This document shows positions 58,085-64,000 of a DNA stretch of 64,000 nt, piece after piece. The stretch comes from Allobosea sp. (GTDB taxonomy: Bacteria; Pseudomonadota; Alphaproteobacteria; Rhizobiales; Beijerinckiaceae). Location of the stretch: positions 1 through 64,000 of the forward strand of contig JAAEQB010000062.1 of NCBI GenBank assembly GCA_024231975.1. Direction: 5' to 3'. The translations under genes were made by a program, and so were the position numbers. The stretch's first letter is position 1; every line of letters begins with the position of its first letter. A model generated the notes under the pieces. It ran no database searches, was not told where the DNA came from, and was given only the letters and a program-made list of their open reading frames with translations.

Positions 58085-58591
58085 CTACAGGCTGGTTGCG
58101 GGAAGCCGCTCCAGCCTGTCGCCGATCGCGATGGTTCCGCTTTCGACGACCCGCGCCGTGATGCCGCCATGGCCGCGCACGGCGTTGTAGCCGCCCGGGC
58201 CGAAGGCCTCTTCCATCCGTGAACAGGGATGGCATTCGCCTGTGTATGCGAGGATGGCCGTGCCGAGGCGGAAGCGGTGATCCTTCAGGGCCGCGAGGTT
58301 GACGCCCTCGACGACGATGTTGCGGCGCAGCTGCTCCGCAGCGACCCGGTCCAGCCCGAGATGGCTGGCGATCGCTGCGAGATGTTCTCGCTGGATCAGC
58401 GTGACCTGCCGCGAGCCGCTCCGGCCGCTATAGCGATCGCCGACAAGGCCTTCCGCCGCACTCGCCGTTGCCGTCTCGACGCTGGTCATCGCCGCGCGTC
58501 GTGCCGGTCGCAATCCGATCCAGTCGACTCGGCCCGGCCGGATCGGCGCGTTCAGCAGCTCGGAGAGGAGCGATCCCGGCTGCGGCTGCAC
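58085..58591 (-). CDS. MOSC domain protein
   Basis: A 168-residue single MOSC domain, related to the C-terminal domain of molybdenum cofactor sulfurase and to YiiM. The conserved Cys lies in GECHPCSRMEE, and the block GLVGDRYSGRSGSRQVTLIQ is typical. Such proteins transfer sulfur or bind molybdenum cofactor, and some reduce N-hydroxylated compounds. It starts at GTG 58591, 4 bases after the cysteine synthase stop, and has no Shine-Dalgarno of its own at normal spacing, so it is probably coupled to that gene. A link to cysteine-derived sulfur is plausible. Confidence 0.87.
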   Translation of the reverse strand: MQPQPGSLLSELLNAPIRPGRVDWIGLRPARRAAMTSVETATASAAEGLVGDRYSGRSGSRQVTLIQREHLAAIASHLGLDRVAAEQLRRNIVVEGVNLAALKDHRFRLGTAILAYTGECHPCSRMEEAFGPGGYNAVRGHGGITARVVESGTIAIGDRLERLPATSL

Positions 58592-58595
58592 GGAG

Positions 58596-59639
58596 TCAGG
58601 CCATCACCTTGGCCAGCACGTCCTTCAGCCCGCCATCGCGCTCCAGCCAACCCGGAACAGGCAGGTTCTTCGAGCGCAGGAACTCCGGATTGAACAGCTT
58701 CGACTGGTAGCGCGTGCCGTAGTCGCAGAGGATAGTCACGATGGTGTGGCCGGGCCCCATCTCCTTCGCCAGTCGGATCGCGCCGGCGACGTTGATGCCG
58801 GAGGAGCCGCCAAGGCACAGGCCCTCTTCCTCCAGGAGCTGGAAGCAGAGCGGGATCGCTTCCTCGTCCGGGATCTGGAAGGCGACGTCGACCGGCGCGC
58901 CCTCGATGTTTTTGGTGATGCGGCCCTGGCCGATGCCCTCGGTGATCGAGGAGCCCTCGGCCTTGAGTTCGCCCGTGGTGTAGTAGGCATAGAGCGCCGC
59001 GCCCATCGGATCGGCGAGGGCGATCCTGATCTTCGGGCTGAAGCCCTTGAGCGCGATCGCGACGCCGGCGAGCGTGCCGCCGGTACCGACGGCGCTGACG
59101 AAGCCGTCGACCTTGCCATCGGTCTGTTGCCAGATCTCCGGGCCGGTCGTCTCGATATGGCCCTGACGATTGGCGGTATTGTCGAACTGGTTGGCCCAGA
59201 TCGCGCCGTTCGCTTCAGTCTTCGCCAGTTCCTCGGCGAGGCGGCCGGAGACCTTCACATAATTGTTCGGGTTGACGTAACCGACGGCCGGCACCTCGAC
59301 CAGCGTCGCGCCGGCGAGCCGCAGCATGTCCTTCTTTTCCTGGCTCTGCGTCTCCGGAATGACGATCACCGAACGATAGCCGAGCGCATTGCCGACCAAA
59401 GCCAGGCCGATGCCGGTATTGCCGGCCGTGCCCTCGACGATGACGCCGCCGGGGCGCAGCGCGCCGCTCTTCTCGGCATCGCGGATGATGGCGAGGGCGG
59501 CGCGATCCTTGACCGACTGGCCGGGATTCATGAACTCGGCCTTGCCGAGGATCTCGCAACCGGTTTCCTGCGAAGCGCGCTTCAATTTGATCAGGGGGGT
59601 GTTGCCGATCGCTTCGACGACGCCGTTGCGGATAGTCAT
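58596..59639 (-). CDS. cysK: cysteine synthase A-like PLP enzyme
   Basis: A 347-residue beta-family PLP enzyme that makes cysteine from O-acetylserine and sulfide. PLP Lys44 is in NPGQSVKDRAAL, the phosphate-binding loop is GTAGNTGIG and the substrate loop is CLGGSSGIN. The C-terminus ends in a helix about 20-40 residues longer than E. coli CysK, as in other alphaproteobacterial forms. Start ATG 59639 has GGAG 9 bases upstream. It is divergent from the RNA methyltransferase gene with 80 bases between, and is followed by the MOSC gene. Confidence 0.9.
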   Translation of the reverse strand: MTIRNGVVEAIGNTPLIKLKRASQETGCEILGKAEFMNPGQSVKDRAALAIIRDAEKSGALRPGGVIVEGTAGNTGIGLALVGNALGYRSVIVIPETQSQEKKDMLRLAGATLVEVPAVGYVNPNNYVKVSGRLAEELAKTEANGAIWANQFDNTANRQGHIETTGPEIWQQTDGKVDGFVSAVGTGGTLAGVAIALKGFSPKIRIALADPMGAALYAYYTTGELKAEGSSITEGIGQGRITKNIEGAPVDVAFQIPDEEAIPLCFQLLEEEGLCLGGSSGINVAGAIRLAKEMGPGHTIVTILCDYGTRYQSKLFNPEFLRSKNLPVPGWLERDGGLKDVLAKVMA

Positions 59640-59719
59640 GTCAGGCAACTCCAGCCATTTCCCTGTCGCTCGCCACCTGATAGGCCAAACCCTCGATTAC
59701 GTCACGAGCCCAGCGTCCC

Positions 59720-60976
59720 ATGTCCGCCCTCGCCATGAATGAAACGCTCACGATCGTGCGGCTTGGCCAGCGCGGCGACGGCGTCGCCGAGACGGCCGAA
59801 GGCCAGGTCTTCGTGCCTTTCGCCTTGCCGGGCGAGAATGTGCGGGCCGTGCGAGACGGCGACCGGGCGCAGGTCGTCGAGATCCTCGCGCCTTCCGCCT
59901 CGCGCATCGCCGCGATCTGCCCGCTCTTCACCCGCTGCGGTGGCTGCGCCGCGCAGCATATGGGCGAGGGGCTCTATGCCGAATGGAAGCGCCAGCAGGT
60001 GGTGACGGCGCTCTCTCGCGCCGGGCTGGAAACCGAAGTCGCTCCCATGGTCGATGCCCATGGCGTTGGCCGCAGACGCGTCACCTTCCATGCCCGCCGC
60101 GAGGATGATGGGATGCGCGTCGGCTTCATGGCGGCAGGCACCCACGATCTGGTCGAGGTCGTGGCCTGCCCGGTGCTGGCACCGGGGCTGGAGCGCGCGC
60201 CAATCGTGGCGCAGCATCTCGCCAACCGGCTGCGCTCCTCGAACAAGCCGCTCGACATCCAGTTGACCGCTTCCGAGGCTGGCCTCGATGTCGACATTCG
60301 CGGCCACGGACCGGCCGGAGACAGCTTGCGCCGGCAACTTACCGAGGTGGCCGAGCGCCTCGATCTCGCGCGCCTGTCCATGCATGGCGAGGTCATCGTC
60401 GAACGGCGTGCGCCCTTCCAGCTGATGGGCAAGGCGGCGGTGACACCCGCGCCCGGCGGCTTCCTGCAGGCAACTGCGGAGGGCGAGGCGATCCTGTCGC
60501 GTCTCGTGCTCGAGGCGATCCCGAAGGCCAAGCGCGTCGCCGATCTCTTCGCCGGCTGCGGCCCGTTCAGCATGCGGCTTGCCGAGAAGGCGCAGGTTTG
60601 CGCCTTCGAGAGCGACAAGGCCGCTATCCAGGCGCTGAGCCGGGCTGCCAACCATACGCAAGGGCTGAAGCCAGTCACTGCGGAGGCACGTGACCTCTTC
60701 CGCCGGCCTCTGCTGGAGCATGAGCTGGGCGCTTTCGACGCCGTCGTGCTCGACCCGCCGCGCGCCGGCGCGGAGGCGCAGGTCAAGCGGCTCGCGGCCT
60801 CGAAGGTCCCTGTCGTGGCTTACGTCTCCTGCGATGTCGGCAGCTTTGCCCGCGACGCGGCGCTTTTGGTCGCAGGCGGCTATGCGCTGGAGCGCGTGAC
60901 GCCGGTCGACCAGTTCCGCTATTCCGCCCACATCGAACTCGTCGGCGTCTTCCGCAAGACTGTCGGCCGCAAGTGA
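59720..60976 (+). CDS. 23S rRNA (uracil-5)-methyltransferase, RlmD/RumA family
   Basis: A 418-residue SAM-dependent RNA methyltransferase. An N-terminal TRAM domain spans residues 7-58. The 4Fe-4S cluster motif is CPLFTRCGGCAAQH (Cys67, 73, 76), with a fourth Cys in VVACPVL. The SAM motif is VADLFAGCGPFS and the catalytic Cys is in AYVSCDVGSFARD. It methylates C5 of uridine in 23S rRNA or, in close relatives, tRNA; which U cannot be told. The start is ATG 59720 or ATG 59735. It is followed by the FAD-dependent dehydrogenase gene at 60996. Confidence 0.9.
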   Translation: MSALAMNETLTIVRLGQRGDGVAETAEGQVFVPFALPGENVRAVRDGDRAQVVEILAPSASRIAAICPLFTRCGGCAAQHMGEGLYAEWKRQQVVTALSRAGLETEVAPMVDAHGVGRRRVTFHARREDDGMRVGFMAAGTHDLVEVVACPVLAPGLERAPIVAQHLANRLRSSNKPLDIQLTASEAGLDVDIRGHGPAGDSLRRQLTEVAERLDLARLSMHGEVIVERRAPFQLMGKAAVTPAPGGFLQATAEGEAILSRLVLEAIPKAKRVADLFAGCGPFSMRLAEKAQVCAFESDKAAIQALSRAANHTQGLKPVTAEARDLFRRPLLEHELGAFDAVVLDPPRAGAEAQVKRLAASKVPVVAYVSCDVGSFARDAALLVAGGYALERVTPVDQFRYSAHIELVGVFRKTVGRK

Positions 60977-60995
60977 TCAGGTTTCCGGAGGCAGG

Positions 60996-62402
60996 ATGAG
61001 CGCGCCCGTTATCGAAGCTCTGGCCGGCATCGTCGGCGCCAAGAATGTGATCACCGACGCCGACGCGATGGTGCCTTATCTCAAGGAGCCGCGCGGTCTC
61101 TTCCCCGGCAAGGCACAGGCCGTGGTGCGGCCGGGCTCCGTCGCCGAGGTTTCAGCCGTGATGAAATGGGCCAGCGAGACCGGCGTCACGGTCGTGCCGC
61201 AAGGCGGCAATACCGGCATGGTCGGCGGCCAGGTCCCGGTCGCCGAGGGTCGGGAGATCATCCTGTCGCTGCAGCGGCTCGACAAGGTCCGCTCGGTCGA
61301 TGCCGCCGGTGACACCATGACCGTCGAGGCCGGCGTCATCCTGCAGAAGGCGCAGGAAGCGGCCGAGGCGGCCGGGCGGCTCTTCCCGCTCTCGCTGGCT
61401 TCGGAAGGCTCCTGCACGGTCGGCGGCAATCTCTCGAGCAATGCCGGCGGCACGGCGGTGATCGCCTATGGCAATGCCCGCGAGCTCTGCCTCGGCCTCG
61501 AGGTCGTCCTCGCCGATGGCCGCGTCTGGAACGGCCTGCGCCAGCTCCGCAAGGACAATACCGGCTACGATCTCAAGAACCTCTTCATCGGCTCGGAAGG
61601 CACGCTCGGCATCATCACTGCCGCCGTGCTGAAGCTCTTCCCGCTGCCGGCGGCGCGCGCCACCGCCTTCCTCGCCGTGCCCGATCCGGAGGCGGCGCTC
61701 GCGCTGCTGAACAAGGCCAAGGCCAGCGCCGGCGGCACGCTCACCACCTTCGAGATCATGCCGCGCATCGGCCTCGACTTCGTCGTCCGCCACGCCAGCG
61801 GCGCACGCGATCCGCTCTCCGAGCCGTCACCCTGGTATGTGCTGATGGAGGTCTGCGCCCAGGCCGAAACCGGGCTCAATGAAGCCGTCGAGGCCTTCCT
61901 TGGCGAAGCCTTGGAGGAGGGGCTCGTCACCGATGCCGTGCTCGCCGGCTCGCTCGGCCAGCGCGCCGATCTCTGGAAGCTGCGCGAGATGCTCTCGGAG
62001 GTGCAGACCCATGAGGGCGGGTCGATCAAGCACGACGTCTCCGTGCCGATCCAGGCGACGCCGGAATTCCTGAGGCGTGCCATCGCCGCAGTCGAGGCGC
62101 TGGTGCCGGGCTGCCGGCCGGTGCCCTTCGGCCATCTCGGCGACGGCAACATCCATTTCAACGTCAGCCAGCCGGTCGGCGCCGACAAGGCCGCCTATCT
62201 CGCCGGCTGGGGCGCGATGAACGAGGCGGTGCACGCCATCGTCACCGAACTCAAGGGCTCGATCTCGGCCGAGCACGGCATCGGTCGTCTCAAGCGCTCG
62301 CTGCTGCCGGGCGTCAAGGACCCGGTCGAGCTCGATTTGATGCGCACGGTCAAGGCGGCGCTCGATCCCAAGCGCGTGCTCAACCCCGGTTCGGTGCTGT
62401 AG
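60996..62402 (+). CDS. FAD-linked 2-hydroxyacid dehydrogenase (GlcD/D2HGDH-like)
   Basis: A 468-residue flavoprotein of the VAO/PCMH family. The FAD segment is VVPQGGNTGMVGGQVPV and SLASEGSCTVGGNLSSNAGG, and the C-terminal substrate domain has FGHLGDGNIHFNVSQP and ISAEHGIGRLKRS, whose His residues bind metal and substrate. It oxidises D-2-hydroxyglutarate, D-lactate or glycolate, passing electrons to quinone or an electron-transfer flavoprotein. The substrate is unclear. GGAGG precedes ATG 60996. The DUF4166 gene starts 4 bases after its stop. Confidence 0.9.
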   Translation: MSAPVIEALAGIVGAKNVITDADAMVPYLKEPRGLFPGKAQAVVRPGSVAEVSAVMKWASETGVTVVPQGGNTGMVGGQVPVAEGREIILSLQRLDKVRSVDAAGDTMTVEAGVILQKAQEAAEAAGRLFPLSLASEGSCTVGGNLSSNAGGTAVIAYGNARELCLGLEVVLADGRVWNGLRQLRKDNTGYDLKNLFIGSEGTLGIITAAVLKLFPLPAARATAFLAVPDPEAALALLNKAKASAGGTLTTFEIMPRIGLDFVVRHASGARDPLSEPSPWYVLMEVCAQAETGLNEAVEAFLGEALEEGLVTDAVLAGSLGQRADLWKLREMLSEVQTHEGGSIKHDVSVPIQATPEFLRRAIAAVEALVPGCRPVPFGHLGDGNIHFNVSQPVGADKAAYLAGWGAMNEAVHAIVTELKGSISAEHGIGRLKRSLLPGVKDPVELDLMRTVKAALDPKRVLNPGSVL

Positions 62403-62405
62403 CGC

Positions 62406-63032
62406 ATGAGCGGGCGCCTGCCGGTCTTCCAGGAGGTGCTCGGCGACGATTGGCACCGGCTCGGCGAGGTCATCCGGCGTCACTACTTCCTGCGCCCGTT
62501 CAGTGACGATTACATCTGCGTCAAAGGGACGATGCACGAAGTCGAGCACAGCGCCTTCGCCAGGCTGCTGCTGCCCTTCGCCCGGATCGTTGGGGCGCTG
62601 GTCCCCTATCGTGGCCGCGACGTGCCGATCGAAGTCCATTACACCGCTCGGCCGGGGGACGGGACGCTGCACTGGAATCGCGTGTTCCACTTCGCCGGGC
62701 GCGAGCCATTCCACTTCCGCTCGCATATGCAGCAGGTAGGCCTGGGCCAGGTCATCGAATTCGTCCGCTTCGGCGTCGGCATGCGCCTCAGAGTGACCGC
62801 GGAGGAGGGCGCATTGGTCTTTCGCGACGAGGGCTATGTCTGGCGGCTCTTCGGTTACGATCTACCACTGCCCGTCGGTCTGCTCCTCGGCACTGGCTAT
62901 ATCGAGGAGCGGCCGATCGATGAGCGCAGCTTCAGCATGCGGATGACGCTGAAGCATCCGCTGTTCGGCGAGCTGTTCCGCTACAGCGGCGTGTTTGCGG
63001 TTCCGGAGGAGACCGCGACCGGCGAGCCCTAG
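62406..63032 (+). CDS. DUF4166 domain protein
   Basis: A 208-residue soluble protein with the DUF4166 pattern: FRSHMQQVGLGQVIEFVRFG in the centre, GMRLRVTAEEGALVF and a C-terminal KHPLFGELFRYSGVF. DUF4166 often occurs alone or fused to saccharopine-dehydrogenase-like domains; its role is not known. It starts 4 bases after the FAD-dehydrogenase stop and is probably translated from the same message. Its TAG is shared base for base with the TAG of the opposite-strand gene in the sequence CTAG. Confidence 0.82.
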   Translation: MSGRLPVFQEVLGDDWHRLGEVIRRHYFLRPFSDDYICVKGTMHEVEHSAFARLLLPFARIVGALVPYRGRDVPIEVHYTARPGDGTLHWNRVFHFAGREPFHFRSHMQQVGLGQVIEFVRFGVGMRLRVTAEEGALVFRDEGYVWRLFGYDLPLPVGLLLGTGYIEERPIDERSFSMRMTLKHPLFGELFRYSGVFAVPEETATGEP

Positions 63033-64000
63033 AGGGGAGCGCCACCCTTGGTCACGCGGCAGACTTCGGCGAGCGCCAGCACGAGGTGATAGAGCACGCG
63101 GACCGGCACCCGCTCGCCGATCGGCCGCGCGTTGTCGTCGAGCTGGTTGACCCAGATTCCGCTCTTGGCATTGACGAAATGCCGGAACATCAGACGCAAA
63201 TGCTGGTCGAGCCGAGCTGCGGCATCGGCATCGCCTTCGAATTCGATCCGTGCGACCAGCGCCTTCAGGTACTCCGTCTGTGGCCAGAGCAGCGCAGCGC
63301 CGTTCAGCACACGCCCTGCCGGGTCGACCTCGTTCACGACGAGCCGCGACGAGTTTGCGGGAGCGTCGAGCAGGTGCTGCCCGAACGCATGGAGCCTGCG
63401 GGCCGTCTCGTGCGCCTTGCTCGAACCGGTCAGCCGCTCGTGGTGATAGAGCAGCCAGGTCCACTCAAAATGATGGCCGGGCTCGCGGATCAGTCCGCGC
63501 GGGCCGGGAAAGGCCGCCCAGTCCTCGCCGAAGAACTCGCCGAGCGTACCGTCCGCATCGAGCATGCGCTCCTGCATCAGCGACACGAGCCGATCGGCTG
63601 TCGTTAGCCAACGCGGGTCGGATGAAACCGCCGCGAGGGCGTGGCAGGCCTCGAGCAGGTGCATATGCGGGTTCTGGCGCCGCGGCTGGGTGTCCAGCGT
63701 ATCCTCGCGAAAGCCGCCGGCCGGATGGCCCAGTTCGCTCTCAAGGAAGTCCATCACCTCATTGGCGATCGTGAGAGCTTCCGTCTCGCCGGTCGCCTTC
63801 GCGAACCAGCCGAGCGCGAACAGCACGAAGGCGAGATCGTAGAAGTCGGACCTATCGTCGACGGCCTTGCCTTGCGCAGTACAGGAATGCACGAAGCGCC
63901 CGTCGGCGCCCCGGCATGCGCTCGTCAGAAAAGTGAAGCCGTGGCGTGCCGCGGCGAGCGCGCCGGGTACGCCGAGCAGATGGGCGTGGCTGAAGACATA
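63029..64000 (-). CDS. AGE-family epimerase/isomerase (N-terminus outside window)
   Basis: At least 323 residues of an (alpha/alpha)6-barrel sugar epimerase or isomerase. The frame stays open to the last base of the window and reads YVFSHAHLLGVPGA, then GFTFLTSACRGADGRFV, then DFYDLAFVLFALGWF, so the start is beyond 64000 and GTG 63892 is internal. His residues in LLEACHALAA and GHHFEWTWLLYHHERL match the acid-base His of N-acylglucosamine 2-epimerase/mannose isomerase. The C-terminal WPQTEYLKALVARIEFEG is complete. The reaction could be mannose-fructose or cellobiose epimerisation. It converges on the DUF4166 gene. Confidence 0.88.
   Translation of the reverse strand, partial: YVFSHAHLLGVPGALAAARHGFTFLTSACRGADGRFVHSCTAQGKAVDDRSDFYDLAFVLFALGWFAKATGETEALTIANEVMDFLESELGHPAGGFREDTLDTQPRRQNPHMHLLEACHALAAVSSDPRWLTTADRLVSLMQERMLDADGTLGEFFGEDWAAFPGPRGLIREPGHHFEWTWLLYHHERLTGSSKAHETARRLHAFGQHLLDAPANSSRLVVNEVDPAGRVLNGAALLWPQTEYLKALVARIEFEGDADAAARLDQHLRLMFRHFVNAKSGIWVNQLDDNARPIGERVPVRVLYHLVLALAEVCRVTKGGAPL

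Overview
The window is GC-rich, densely coded chromosomal DNA, mostly catabolic and transport genes. Substrate-binding-protein-dependent transporters (two LIV-type ABC systems, one tripartite tricarboxylate (TTT) system, one orphan Bug-type binding protein), LysR/GntR/Lrp regulators, CoA-transferase and acyl-CoA dehydrogenase genes, an autotransporter barrel and a 5'-tethered chemoreceptor point to a free-living alphaproteobacterium of the Hyphomicrobiales. A Bosea-like genus is my best guess, from gene content and extragenic repeats only. I see no rRNA, tRNA, CRISPR array, insertion sequence, integrase or phage gene, so this looks like ordinary chromosome with a strongly accessory metabolic character.

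Layout. 1-2918: the end of an autotransporter, a cysteine-rich exported mini-protein and a Tat-exported 5'-nucleotidase. 2993-6145 (minus): dehydratase, acyl-CoA dehydrogenase and type III CoA-transferase, divergent from 6370-12793 (plus): a full LIV-type ABC transporter and an aldehyde dehydrogenase. Together they read as uptake, CoA activation and oxidation of one unknown carboxylate. 12900-18768: methyltransferase, Lrp regulator with divergent MFS exporter, zinc alcohol dehydrogenase, LysR and an exported metallo-beta-lactamase-fold enzyme. 18904-25617 (minus): a second LIV transporter downstream of a LysR gene and a shikimate/quinate-dehydrogenase-like gene. 25770-27739: a YiaWV-like membrane pair and a small exported protein. 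27789-31087 (minus): aspartate 4-decarboxylase and the aspartate:alanine antiporter, a proton-motive-force cycle. 31300-38001: GntR, divergent from PdxA-like, TctC/B/A, macrodomain and DapA-like genes, with a clear operator between. 38047-46318: micro-ORF, VOC protein, MFS, AcuI-like reductase, a GntR/unknown/Bug three-gene unit, LysR and Sua5. 46479-58076: DmdC-like acyl-CoA dehydrogenase, methyltransferase, two SDRs, chemoreceptor, CorA, SLC13-type and DAACS transporters. 58085-64000: MOSC, cysteine synthase, RlmD-type methyltransferase, FAD-linked hydroxyacid dehydrogenase, DUF4166 and a truncated AGE-family epimerase.

Themes worth attention. (1) All three junctions between a binding-protein gene and its permease genes (7666-7860, 22282-22507, 34317-34408) carry strong stem-loops, suggesting post-transcriptional control of binding-protein to permease ratio. 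(2) In the first LIV transporter the deviations from consensus in the two ATPases fall on the same composite ATP site, predicting one degenerate site. (3) The PdxA/TTT/macrodomain/DapA cluster has a DapA homologue lacking the DHDPS catalytic motifs and looks like an uncharacterised acid-catabolism operon. Function assignments come from reading protein motifs; no database search was possible.
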